Source: Planctomycetaceae bacterium (GTDB taxonomy: Bacteria; Planctomycetota; MHYJ01; SBBU01). Taken from it: DNA of 13,039 bases. The DNA is taken from NCBI GenBank assembly GCA_005239585.1, contig SBBU01000124.1:1-13039 (forward strand), read 5' to 3'. Each line of letters begins with the position of its first letter. The first letter of the stretch is position 1. Below the pieces are notes generated by a model that did not search any database, was not told where the DNA came from, and saw nothing but the letters and a program-made list of their open reading frames with translations. Made by a program: the position numbers and the translations under genes. Of the stretch, positions 1-7,351 are shown in pieces.

Positions 1-33
1 CTCGGCAAAGATCGTCCAAAGAAAGAAAGGTAA
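1..33 (+). CDS. Possible C-terminal end of an upstream gene (partial)
   Basis: Frame 1 reads LGKDRPKKER and then a TAA stop at 31-33. The tail is short, charged and lysine/arginine-rich, as is common at the ends of nucleic-acid-binding proteins. Ten codons are too few to name a family, and an open frame this short is expected by chance. It is offered only because the next gene starts about 220 bases later behind its own promoter-like sequence, which leaves room for a gene ending here. Confidence 0.25.
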   Translation, partial: LGKDRPKKER

Positions 34-119
34 TCCCCTCTCGTGCTATTTACTTAACCACTTGCTTAGGATTTGTCAAAAAAGTGTTGACACGTGAGCC
101 TGAACAGTTACAGAAATTG

Positions 120-149
120 TTGAATTTTTAGGCGATTTTGATATATAAA
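120..149 (+). promoter_or_regulatory. Candidate sigma-70 promoter of the zinc-ribbon gene
   Basis: TTGAAT (120-125) and TATAAA (144-149) are separated by 18 bases, and the region is AT-rich. It would give a 5' leader of roughly 100 bases before the ATG at 255. A perfect TTGACA at 87-92 lies upstream, but the best -10 candidate at the right distance (near 109-114) is poor, so the downstream pair is preferred. Assignment is by eye only. Confidence 0.4.
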
Positions 150-254
150 AAGTATCCCATGGTGGTCATTTCTAGGATCCCGACTCTGATTGGACGGTCC
201 GATAAGTGAGAGGGCATACCTAAAAGACACATGTAGGGAGTTTAAGGAGTATCT

Positions 255-587
255 ATGGCATTTACCGACAAAACCATTACTTGTGCTGATTGTGGCACAA
301 CGTTCACGTTTAGCGCTACCGAACAGGAGCAGTACCAGCAGCGCGGGTACACGAACGAGCCCAAGAGATGTGCTCCATGCCGTGAAGCCCGCAAGGCAAC
401 TACCGGAGGCGGTAGAGGCGGCGGAAGGTCATACGGTGGCGGTGGCGGAGGCGGCGGCTTTGGATCCCGAGAAATGTTTACAACAACCTGTTCTTCATGT
501 GGAAAAGAGGCTCAGGTTCCATTTAAACCTCGTGGAGATCGTCCAGTTTACTGCCGCGATTGCTATCGCAGCCGTTCAGGCCGTTAA
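255..587 (+). CDS. Double zinc-ribbon protein with glycine-rich linker
   Basis: 110-residue soluble protein. Residues 1-48 form a first zinc ribbon with two CxxC knuckles, C10/C13 (CADC) and C39/C42 (CAPC), as in the small 'probable zinc-binding' ribbons of many uncultured bacterial phyla. Residues 51-70 are a Gly/Arg linker with an eight-glycine run. Residues 75-110 hold a second ribbon, C79/C82 and C100/C103, with exactly 17 residues between the knuckles: the CxxC-x17-CxxC family signature. All eight cysteines needed for two zinc sites are present. The start is well supported by AAGGAG at 244-249, five bases before ATG. A role in nucleic-acid binding is suggested by zinc ribbons plus an RGG-like basic linker, but this is inference; the families have no firmly assigned function. 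It is transcribed alone and faces the ABC-transporter operon convergently. Confidence 0.9.
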   Translation: MAFTDKTITCADCGTTFTFSATEQEQYQQRGYTNEPKRCAPCREARKATTGGGRGGGRSYGGGGGGGGFGSREMFTTTCSSCGKEAQVPFKPRGDRPVYCRDCYRSRSGR

Positions 588-606
588 TTCGATTTAGGAC
601 AACTCA

Positions 607-638
607 GCACCTTGAAGGATTCCAATCCCAAGAGGTGC
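607..638 (+). terminator. Weak hairpin after the zinc-ribbon gene
   Basis: GCACCTT (607-613) pairs with AGGTGC plus a G-U (632-638), and an inner GGAT/ATCC pairing (617-620 with 625-628) can stack within the loop. It lies 20 bases after the stop. No U-run follows, so intrinsic termination is uncertain; it may only protect the mRNA 3' end. Confidence 0.3.
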
Positions 639-686
639 ATTGTCTACCCCAAAATTCGGCCATAAATTTCATAATCATCTTTCACT

Positions 687-703
687 AAAAACGAGGTCGC
701 TCG
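687..703 (-). terminator. Possible short terminator of the ABC-transporter operon
   Basis: Read on the minus strand, CGAG-CGAC-CTCG (703 down to 692) forms a 4-bp stem with a 4-base loop, directly followed by TTTTT (691-687). It sits about 100 bases past the permease stop. The stem is short for an intrinsic terminator, so this is tentative, but it is the only stem plus U-tract seen between the two convergent units. Confidence 0.3.
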
Positions 704-800
704 AACTGTAACCAGAATGAGCAGTTGGTGCAAAAGTCAAAGATCTAGTGAGTCTCGCAACTACCCAGGCAATTTGGAGTACTTTTGGCAAATCAAGAAC

Positions 801-1730
801 TTACTTGGAGCGACGGTGGGTGTCAATAAAAACCGCCACTAGAATAACAGCTCCGCGCATGATATCCTGATAAAATGAAGAAATCTCCAGCAGAACCATC
901 CCGTTGAAAAGCACAGCAAGGATGAGAACTCCTATAATCGTTCCTATCAGAGAACCCTGGCCCCCTTCCAAACTTGCACCTCCCAAAATTACAGCAGCAA
1001 TCACAGTAAGCTCAAAACCAGAACCTGTAGTAGGCTGGCCCGATGCAAGATATGATGACAGGATCACTCCGCTTAGCGCAGCAAGCAGGCTACAAAGAAC
1101 AAATACGAGCAATCGAGTACGCATGACAGGCAGCCCCGCAAGATGAGCCGCTCGCTCATTACCTCCAACTGCATATATAGTCCTGCCAAAGACTGTCTTG
1201 TGAAGCAAAAAATAAAAGATGGCAAACACAACAAGTGTAATCAGCACTGGAATCGGAATCCCGACTATGACACTTGACCCCAGATCTTTGAAACTATTAA
1301 CCTCACACTGAATCGATTGCGACTTTGTTACAACATGTGTCAAACCTCGAAATATTACCATCGTTGCAAGCGTTGCAATTAACGGCTTAATCCGTACAAC
1401 AGTTACGATCAACCCATTTACAAGTCCGACCACGACTCCTACCCCAAGACCAGCGGCAACCCCAACAAGAACACTCCCAGTACTATTCAGAGACCATACT
1501 GTTGTTATCCCAACAAGCGCAAGCAAAGACCCCACAGACAAATCAATCGAGCCGGCGAGAATCACTATCGTAATCCCGATTGCTGCTATCATTTCTATCG
1601 CAGAATGTTTTAGAATGAGCATCATATTCTTATCAGTTGCGAACTGAGGATGAAGAAAGGAGAAGATCAAGATTAAAATGAGCAAGCTATTAAGCAATCC
1701 GAAATGCTCAAAGACCACTCTCTTCTTCAC
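801..1730 (-). CDS. Ribose/arabinose-type ABC transporter permease (RbsC-like, CUT2 family)
   Basis: 309-residue inner-membrane permease, the usual length for this family. It is almost wholly hydrophobic, with about 8-10 membrane segments. Family landmarks include LAGSIDLSVGSLLALVG (59-74), AVGGNERAAHLAGLP (187-201, the cytoplasmic loop that contacts the ATPase) and AAVILGGASLEGGQGSLIGT (245-264). In this family the permease is a homodimer that passes a monosaccharide delivered by the periplasmic binding protein. The start is GTG at 1730; AGGTGG lies 9 bases upstream, inside the end of the ATPase gene, and the start overlaps that gene's TAG stop by one base (TAGTG), implying translational coupling. 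It is the last gene of the four-gene operon. The exact sugar cannot be read from the permease. Confidence 0.93.
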   Translation of the reverse strand: MKKRVVFEHFGLLNSLLILILIFSFLHPQFATDKNMMLILKHSAIEMIAAIGITIVILAGSIDLSVGSLLALVGITTVWSLNSTGSVLVGVAAGLGVGVVVGLVNGLIVTVVRIKPLIATLATMVIFRGLTHVVTKSQSIQCEVNSFKDLGSSVIVGIPIPVLITLVVFAIFYFLLHKTVFGRTIYAVGGNERAAHLAGLPVMRTRLLVFVLCSLLAALSGVILSSYLASGQPTTGSGFELTVIAAVILGGASLEGGQGSLIGTIIGVLILAVLFNGMVLLEISSFYQDIMRGAVILVAVFIDTHRRSK

Positions 1731-3214
1731 TAGTTCTTACCACCTATAGCACAACTCATTAGTTTCTCCTCGCTTGCTGACTCGGGCGTAAACTCACCAC
1801 GAATGCGGCCATCTGCAAGAACGAAAATTCGATCACACAATCCCATGACCTCGTCTATCTCTGAAGATATGAGCAGAATCGTTATCCCGTCAGCTGACAG
1901 TGAATTGATCCATCGATAAATTTCAGCTTTTGCCGACACATCTATCCCGCGAGTGGGTTCATCCAAAAGCAGAATGCGCGCCGACTTGGCCAGCCAGCGA
2001 GCAAGCACACACTTTTGCTGATTGCCTCCGCTCAAACGCCATACAGATTGTGAGATGGTTGGAGTCCTGATTCCAAGTTGTGTGACCATACCTCCAACCA
2101 GACTCTCTTCTCGCGATTCATCTAGTACACCATAGTTGCTTACTTGATCAAGCGAGGCCAGCGACACGTTTTCACACACCGACATTGGCAAAACAAGTCC
2201 ATCCATCTTTCGATCCTCAGGTACTAGTCCAAGTCCTGCACGACAGGCATCTTGAGGGGTAGTAAGCAAGACAGATTTTCCGTGAAGCGCAACCGCACCA
2301 TTGAGAACAGGTTCCAATCCAAATAGCGCGCGTGCGAGTTGGGTCTTTCCAGCGCCCATGAGACCCCAAAAACCAACGATTTCACCCTTGCGAACAGAAA
2401 AAGTAATATCCTTAAGCTTGAATGTTGAAAGCCCTCCTGCCTCTAATACGATCTCATCCTTTGAACGATTTACTCTTTGTATTGCCATCCTCTTTTTTTG
2501 CCCCACCATGAGCGTCACCAGCTCCTCCTCACTTGTCTCCTTTGTATTCACAGTTGCAATCCGCCTGCCATCCTTCAAGATTGTTATACGATCTGATATC
2601 TGAAAGAGCTCATGCAACCTGTGTGATACATAAAGAATAGAAACTCCGCTCTTCTTGAGAATTCTTATCACTGCAAACAAGGCATCTACTTCATTGGGAC
2701 TAAGCGCTGATGTAGGTTCATCCATAGCGATCAAAACCGACTGTGATGAGATAGCACGGGCAATTTCCACAATCTGCCGATGAGAGACATTTAGATCTGA
2801 AACCTTGGTTGAGAGATCAATCTGAACATTCAACAACTTTAATGCCTCATGTGCCCTTTTCTCACCCTCGGTGCGATCCAAAATTCCCCAGCGGTTCGGG
2901 AGCTGTCCAAGCAGAATATTTTCTTCCACCGTCATGGAAGGTACGAGACTAAATTCCTGGAAAATGACACGGGTTCCATACTTGTGAGATTCCACCGGAC
3001 TAAAACGTGAGATGATTCTTTCGTTAACTTGTACACTTCCTGAATCAGGTTCCAAGGCACCGGCGAGGATATTAATCAGTGTAGACTTGCCTGCGCCATT
3101 AGCACCCAACAAGGCGTGCACTTCTCCACGACGTACATCCAGGTCTACACTGTCGAGTGCAACAACCCCGGGGAAATTCTTGCAAAGCTTTTCTACTTTG
3201 ACAATAGGAGTCAT
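1730..3214 (-). CDS. Sugar ABC transporter ATP-binding protein, double domain (RbsA/MglA/AraG-like)
   Basis: 494 residues with two ABC domains in tandem, the CUT2 arrangement. Domain 1: Walker A GANGAGKST (37-45), Q-loop Q86, a degenerate signature LNVSHRQIVEIARA (141-154), Walker B LIAMDEPTSAL (161-171) and switch H198. Domain 2: Walker A GLMGAGKT (284-291), canonical signature LSGGNQQK (394-401) and Walker B ILLLDEPT (414-421). The second switch position is SSE (450-452) in place of histidine. A weak first signature and an atypical second switch are normal for RbsA-type proteins, so this is not decay. The ATG overlaps the binding-protein stop by four bases (ATGA). Only a weak ribosome binding site is seen, so translation probably depends on coupling. 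It powers sugar import with the neighbouring permease and binding protein. Confidence 0.95.
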   Translation of the reverse strand: MTPIVKVEKLCKNFPGVVALDSVDLDVRRGEVHALLGANGAGKSTLINILAGALEPDSGSVQVNERIISRFSPVESHKYGTRVIFQEFSLVPSMTVEENILLGQLPNRWGILDRTEGEKRAHEALKLLNVQIDLSTKVSDLNVSHRQIVEIARAISSQSVLIAMDEPTSALSPNEVDALFAVIRILKKSGVSILYVSHRLHELFQISDRITILKDGRRIATVNTKETSEEELVTLMVGQKKRMAIQRVNRSKDEIVLEAGGLSTFKLKDITFSVRKGEIVGFWGLMGAGKTQLARALFGLEPVLNGAVALHGKSVLLTTPQDACRAGLGLVPEDRKMDGLVLPMSVCENVSLASLDQVSNYGVLDESREESLVGGMVTQLGIRTPTISQSVWRLSGGNQQKCVLARWLAKSARILLLDEPTRGIDVSAKAEIYRWINSLSADGITILLISSEIDEVMGLCDRIFVLADGRIRGEFTPESASEEKLMSCAIGGKN

Positions 3215-4215
3215 TTGAACTTGCTTATTGCTTTCGGGTTAATTTTGAACTCTCCATCTTCCTGCCTATAATAGTGCAAAAGTGTTTCAGGGGTTAGGAT
3301 AAGCGTGGGGGTTTCAAAATGATGCGGCAATTTTTCTGAACGCGCAACGCGCTGAGCCACCTCCACAATCGAACGCCCGACTATCTCTGGAAACATGGCG
3401 AGTCCTGCACGAACAGGCGTATTACCCAGCATCGCCTGTTTTCCGGCACGACCCTCCAGTCCAAAGCAGATTACAAATAGCCGATCCTGCGGAAGACCAG
3501 CATTTATGTAGGCCTGCATTCCACCAAGAGCAGAGTCATCGTTAATGCCAAAAATGACATTCACATCAGGATGAGCAATGAGCGCATCAGAGCACACACG
3601 CAGGGCTTTTTCCTTCTCTCCACTGCCATCGACCTCAATAATTTCGAATTTCTTACTGCAAGCCTGCTTCAACCCCTCTTTAAAACCTGAGACGCGATTA
3701 CGACAATCCTCAAATGCAGGAAATCCGCATATCAATATGCGGGCTTGTTCTTTCATTTTTTCATTGATGTAGTTACCAACCCAAATGCCAGCCTTTACAC
3801 CAGCTTGGAAATTATTGATACCCACATAGGTTTTCGCCCCAGCAACGACATTAGATTCTGTGAAGACAGGTATCCCCAGACGCTTCGCCTCTTCGACAAT
3901 AGGGACAACAGCCTTTGCATCAACAGGTGTAATGGCAAGCACATCTACCCCCTTGGTAAAGAGGTTTTCAGCCAGTCTTTTCTGGAGAGCAGAATCCCCA
4001 TTCGCATTCGCAATCGTCAATGAGATCCCGGCATCTTTTGCTGCCTGCTCCGCTGATGCACACACCTTTTGGTACCATTCATGAGCCATGAAATTGCAGA
4101 TGTATCCAACACGCAACCCAGTCTGAGGTGGTGTGCTTGGTTTGAAGACCCAGACCCCCGCGATAGCCGCTAATAGCAGCAACGTCAAGATCCAGGGTTT
4201 GTCTTTAATTTTCAT
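3211..4215 (-). CDS. Periplasmic sugar-binding protein of the ABC transporter (RbsB-like)
   Basis: 334-residue protein of the Peripla_BP_4 type. An N-terminal hydrophobic segment (about 8-24) follows a positively charged start (MKIKDK). The mature fold starts at LRVGYICN (34-41). Conserved-looking sugar-binding elements include N72/D74 in ANGDS, AITPVDA (94-100) and INDDSALGG (224-232). No lipobox cysteine is present, and the segment ends without a clear AxA cleavage site, so the protein may be either released to the periplasm or anchored by its N terminus. TAAGGA, made from the stop codon of the upstream glycosidase gene, supplies its ribosome binding site 7 bases before ATG, so the two genes are coupled. 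Position between a glycosidase and an ABC ATPase/permease pair suggests it captures the sugar that the glycosidase frees, probably a pentose. The ligand is inferred from context only. Confidence 0.93.
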   Translation of the reverse strand: MKIKDKPWILTLLLLAAIAGVWVFKPSTPPQTGLRVGYICNFMAHEWYQKVCASAEQAAKDAGISLTIANANGDSALQKRLAENLFTKGVDVLAITPVDAKAVVPIVEEAKRLGIPVFTESNVVAGAKTYVGINNFQAGVKAGIWVGNYINEKMKEQARILICGFPAFEDCRNRVSGFKEGLKQACSKKFEIIEVDGSGEKEKALRVCSDALIAHPDVNVIFGINDDSALGGMQAYINAGLPQDRLFVICFGLEGRAGKQAMLGNTPVRAGLAMFPEIVGRSIVEVAQRVARSEKLPHHFETPTLILTPETLLHYYRQEDGEFKINPKAISKFK

Positions 4216-4225
4216 GATTCAGTCC

Positions 4226-6709
4226 TTACCTGTAATCGACCTTTATCTCTAAAATTCCGGCTGAGAAATCCTTTTGCAGTTTTACCTCAACCTTTAGTCC
4301 CCGTGTCTCTACTACATCGAACTTTACAACATTGAATGTGTCAAGCTTGACACCATACTCGGTCGGGGATGTAACTTCCTTCCACTCTGCCCCAGAAAGG
4401 TAGTAGACCTTCCACGATTCAGGGAGACGGCAATGGCCGCTGCCAGTTTCATCAAACCAGTAGACCTCAATCCCTGATACTTTTTGCGGATTGGCAAATT
4501 CACATGTTACCCACTCAACTGTCCCCTTGCGGCCCCACCACGTATAACGCTGAACGCCAAGATCATTTGAGCTCTTTGGAATAACACCATCACTTAAACC
4601 CATAACATTATCTGTAATCCATAAAAAAGATGCCCGGTGCTTCATCAAAACACATTTCCATTCATTGCCAACTTTATCAACCACCGGGAAAGCTGATATC
4701 CTAAGACGAACACAACCCATCGGGAGAAGTGTGATCTCCTCTTCTGGCTCATCCGATTTTATCGGACCCGGTGTAAGTGGACTTACTAGTCCGTATGGAT
4801 CCAGAGTCCAGTTCGGGATCTTTTTGCCAAACGCAATGATATCAATCGGCGCTTTATCGGGCTCCCATGGTCGATCGAACATTTTTTTCTTTACAACCCT
4901 GAATGACTTGAGCTTTGGCACTAGTCCATAATTCCACGGTGTTGTAGGAAATACCTCATACGTAGGCCACTCATCTGTGCCTCCGTAGCGAACCCATTTT
5001 TCACCGATCTTTAGTGAAAATGAGAGGGGCCCATAGTTAACTGACACAGCCCTTGTCTGCGGCCACTCGGTAAGCCCCAATTTGAATGGCACGGTAAATT
5101 TAATTTGATCGCCATTTGACCATTGGCGGTTGATTCTAATATATTTCAATGCCGCATTACTAACTTTATAAGCCTGATCATTTATCTCGACTTTAGCATC
5201 TTCACACCATTGTGGAATGCGAAGATATATCGGAAACTGAACTGCCTTCGGGGTCTCTATTGTAAATGTTATAACCTCATCGAACGGATAGTCTGTCGAT
5301 TCTTTTACTGTCACCTCTGTTCCGTCTCCAACCTTCGCCTTTACATCAGAATGAGAATAGAGAAGACTTGCCAAACCATTATCATGCGTTGCCATCCAGA
5401 GATGTCCAGTGTAATATGGCCAGCCGATCCCGACATTATGCTGGCAGCATCTGTATTCTTCGAACGGGCTAAATGCAAGCATACATTTGCCATTTTGGAT
5501 CCCCGGTGAGTGGTCTTCCTTATCGAGCTGAACCATGTTTGCACCAGTTAGATAGTGTAGTCCTTTCCAGTTCGGCATAACTGATGCCGGAAATGAGTTA
5601 AATGCAACATCCTCACACCTGTCCGCATGTATAGGATCTCCCGTGATTGAAAGAAGGATGTGGAAGCTGTGAATAAACTCCACCATTGCACAGGTCTCAG
5701 AACCCTGTCGAGGATCTTGATGATAGAATCTGCAGTTCTCGTCTGAAGCGAACATGCCTCCGGGAAACTGACCGAATCTATCCTTTACAGTCTTGTAAAT
5801 TTTATATGTAGCATCAATATGTTTCTTGTTCTTCGATTGTTGGTAGTAAAGCGCCGGCTCTTTGAAACCTTGGCAGATATTTACTCCGTGCCAGCAGTTT
5901 AATCCTTTTTTCGCGGCTTCTTCTACCCCTTCATCCCATCTTGCTGAGTTCCTATGAATTTTATCGCCGAGTTCTAAAAGCCATTTTTCGCCCGTCCTGT
6001 TATAAAGCCACTGGACCGATTCTAAATTGTCTGCCGCCAGAGTCTTTTGCCACACGGTCAGGAAATAATTTTTGCCGAGGGCTAGAAAATCAGATTCCTT
6101 GAGGTCCAGTTGCCACTTGAAGTAGTTTGTCAGAAATTTTAGAACTCTCTCATCACCCGTAGCTTCATGACATGACTGGAGTATATTCAGGACAAGCATA
6201 TTAGAAAGCAGATCTTTTTCCTTCCGATTTACTTCGGGACCAAAATAGCCGTCCTCCCGTTGAGTGGTTAGAATGCCCTCAATCCATTTTTTTGCCTTGG
6301 CAATCACTTTTTCGTCTTTCAAGACATAGCCAAGGTCAGTAAGCCCCCTGAGCCAATAGGGCATTTCCTGCCAGTGAGAGTGCCCCTCTCCATCCTTACT
6401 AACCCAAGCATTTCCTTCAAACTTGCACCACTTGCTGATCTCATCCAGCCTGCCAACCATACCATCCCGCCCAAGTTCCAATTGTTTCAATAACCACCCT
6501 TTAGGTGTGATGGTCCCTGTCGGAAGTTTTATCAGCGGATTCTTCAGGAGCGGTGGTCGATTCCCAACATAAAATTTATTTGTATCCTGCGTCTCAGGAA
6601 TACTAACCAGTTTAAGATTTTCTGACTCGACCTTTCGATCCTGTGGCCCTGTACAGCTCAAAAACTGATAAACAATTACGAAAATTCCCAGTCGAATGTA
6701 TTTAAACAC
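4226..6709 (-). CDS. GH127-family beta-L-arabinofuranosidase-like lipoprotein with C-terminal discoidin-like domain
   Basis: 827-residue secreted glycosidase. Residues 1-19 are a lipoprotein signal with lipobox FLSC (cysteine C19). Residues about 60-440 are the alpha/alpha-barrel of the DUF1680/GH127 family. E338-T-C340 and the Cys-Cys pair C421-C422 match the zinc-binding Glu, Cys, Cys, Cys set known from GH127 beta-L-arabinofuranosidase, in which the first cysteine of the pair is the nucleophile. E324 in the segment ASDEN fits the acid/base. Beta-sandwich regions follow (about 445-680). Residues about 692-827 resemble an F5/8 type C (discoidin/CBM32-like) domain that may bind carbohydrate. 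The start is GTG, with no ribosome binding site; it is the first possible start after an in-frame TAA at 6752-6754 and gives a sensible signal peptide. It is first in the operon with the sugar importer. Related families (GH146, other DUF1680 hydrolases) are alternatives, so substrate linkage is uncertain. Confidence 0.9.
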   Translation of the reverse strand: MFKYIRLGIFVIVYQFLSCTGPQDRKVESENLKLVSIPETQDTNKFYVGNRPPLLKNPLIKLPTGTITPKGWLLKQLELGRDGMVGRLDEISKWCKFEGNAWVSKDGEGHSHWQEMPYWLRGLTDLGYVLKDEKVIAKAKKWIEGILTTQREDGYFGPEVNRKEKDLLSNMLVLNILQSCHEATGDERVLKFLTNYFKWQLDLKESDFLALGKNYFLTVWQKTLAADNLESVQWLYNRTGEKWLLELGDKIHRNSARWDEGVEEAAKKGLNCWHGVNICQGFKEPALYYQQSKNKKHIDATYKIYKTVKDRFGQFPGGMFASDENCRFYHQDPRQGSETCAMVEFIHSFHILLSITGDPIHADRCEDVAFNSFPASVMPNWKGLHYLTGANMVQLDKEDHSPGIQNGKCMLAFSPFEEYRCCQHNVGIGWPYYTGHLWMATHDNGLASLLYSHSDVKAKVGDGTEVTVKESTDYPFDEVITFTIETPKAVQFPIYLRIPQWCEDAKVEINDQAYKVSNAALKYIRINRQWSNGDQIKFTVPFKLGLTEWPQTRAVSVNYGPLSFSLKIGEKWVRYGGTDEWPTYEVFPTTPWNYGLVPKLKSFRVVKKKMFDRPWEPDKAPIDIIAFGKKIPNWTLDPYGLVSPLTPGPIKSDEPEEEITLLPMGCVRLRISAFPVVDKVGNEWKCVLMKHRASFLWITDNVMGLSDGVIPKSSNDLGVQRYTWWGRKGTVEWVTCEFANPQKVSGIEVYWFDETGSGHCRLPESWKVYYLSGAEWKEVTSPTEYGVKLDTFNVVKFDVVETRGLKVEVKLQKDFSAGILEIKVDYR

Positions 6710-6721
6710 AGGGCTACATTG

Positions 6722-6755
6722 TATATAGCCTTGACTGCAACTGCAATATGTTTAA
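6722..6755 (-). promoter_or_regulatory. Candidate operon promoter/operator region with tandem TTGCAG repeat
   Basis: On the minus strand, a TATATA box (6727-6722) lies only about 12 bases before the GTG start of the glycosidase. Two head-to-tail TTGCAG hexamers (6746-6741 and 6740-6735) lie just upstream. No -35 stands at the ideal 17-base distance (TTAAAC at 6755-6750 is 22 bases away), so activator-assisted transcription is possible. If this box is used, the mRNA would be nearly leaderless. Confidence 0.25.
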
Positions 6756-6825
6756 CTTTTTCCCTTTGCTCCCATCTGAAAAATACATCCTGATAATTGA
6801 ATGACAAAATAGATCTGTAACAAAC

Positions 6826-6853
6826 TTGGTCGATCCCTGTATTTTAATGTAAT
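6826..6853 (+). promoter_or_regulatory. Candidate promoter of the small membrane protein gene
   Basis: TTGGTC (6826-6831) and TGTAAT (6848-6853) are separated by 16 bases, and a start point near 6860 would give a leader of about 38 bases containing the AAGGAG site. The -10 is good (5 of 6) and the -35 is weak. It lies in the 188-base divergent gap between the glycosidase operon and this gene; nothing else is recognised in that gap. Confidence 0.35.
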
Positions 6854-6897
6854 GACAATGCTGGATGTCGAAAAAAAACCAGCAAAGGAGAATAACA

Positions 6898-7311
6898 ATG
6901 GAAAACTATACAGTTTACACATATGTAGCTTACCTTGTGGTGAGCGTGGCCATAACTATATGGGTTGCCCAAACTCTTTTTAAAAATGGACGTATCTTTT
7001 TGATCGATGTCTTTCATGGTAATGAAAAGCTGGCTGACTCTGTAAATCACCTGCTTGTGGTAGGATTTTATCTCATTAACATCGGTTATGTGACACTCGC
7101 TTTAAAATTAGGAGACAAGCCCAAAAACATGGAAGAATCGATAGAATTTTTTAGTTTCAAGATCGGGCTAGTGCTGGTGGTCCTTGGCGTCATGCACTTT
7201 CTCAATCTATACATATTCTCTGAGGTGAGGAAAAAAGCGATAAAATTAAGAAATGGCGGTAAGCCTTTTGACCCTTTAACACCCCTCTACGGTTCATCAG
7301 AGGAAAAGTAA
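6898..7311 (+). CDS. Small three-helix membrane protein of unknown function
   Basis: 137 residues when started at the ATG at 6898, which has AAGGAG at 6885-6890 with 7-base spacing. An upstream in-frame ATG at 6865 would add 11 polar residues but has no ribosome binding site. Three membrane segments are visible: about 7-27 (YTYVAYLVVSVAITIWVAQT), 51-69 (HLLVVGFYLINIGYVTLAL) and 87-107 (FKIGLVLVVLGVMHFLNLYI). A mixed-charge loop lies between helices 2 and 3, and the tail is basic (RKKAIKLRNGGKPF) with a short acidic end. By the positive-inside rule the C terminus is probably cytoplasmic. I recognise no family or catalytic motif. It is divergent from the glycosidase operon and separated from the downstream flavoenzyme by a strong hairpin, so it is probably transcribed alone. 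Confidence 0.8.
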   Translation: MENYTVYTYVAYLVVSVAITIWVAQTLFKNGRIFLIDVFHGNEKLADSVNHLLVVGFYLINIGYVTLALKLGDKPKNMEESIEFFSFKIGLVLVVLGVMHFLNLYIFSEVRKKAIKLRNGGKPFDPLTPLYGSSEEK

Positions 7312-7318
7312 ATCTTTC

Positions 7319-7351
7319 TGGCCGCAGGGTGCCAAGTGCATCCTGTGGCCA
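7319..7351 (+). terminator. Strong 14-bp hairpin between two genes (terminator-like or mRNA element)
   Basis: TGGCCGCAGGGTGC (7319-7332) pairs over its full length with GCATCCTGTGGCCA (7338-7351) around a 5-base loop, CAAGT. Two of the fourteen pairs (7324 with 7346, and 7329 with 7341) are G-U in plus-strand RNA and would be C-A mismatches in minus-strand RNA, so the structure suits a plus-strand transcript. It starts 7 bases after the membrane-protein stop. The following sequence (TAGCACTCTTTGC) lacks a proper U-run, so it may be a weak or factor-assisted terminator, or an mRNA-stabilising hairpin. Confidence 0.6.

Noticed and set aside
190..597. A 135-codon open frame overlapping the zinc-ribbon gene in another frame
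   Set aside because: It has no ribosome binding site and encodes low-complexity sequence produced by the GGC-rich linker. The competing frame has all eight zinc cysteines and a perfect AAGGAG site.
718..770. tRNA-like fragment (GAGCAGTTGGTGC resembling a D-arm)
   Set aside because: No matching acceptor stem, anticodon arm or T-arm could be folded around it.
141..1730. Weak first ABC signature and non-His second switch in the ATPase, considered as signs of decay
   Set aside because: Both are typical of RbsA/MglA-type double ATPases; the reading frame and all other motifs are intact.
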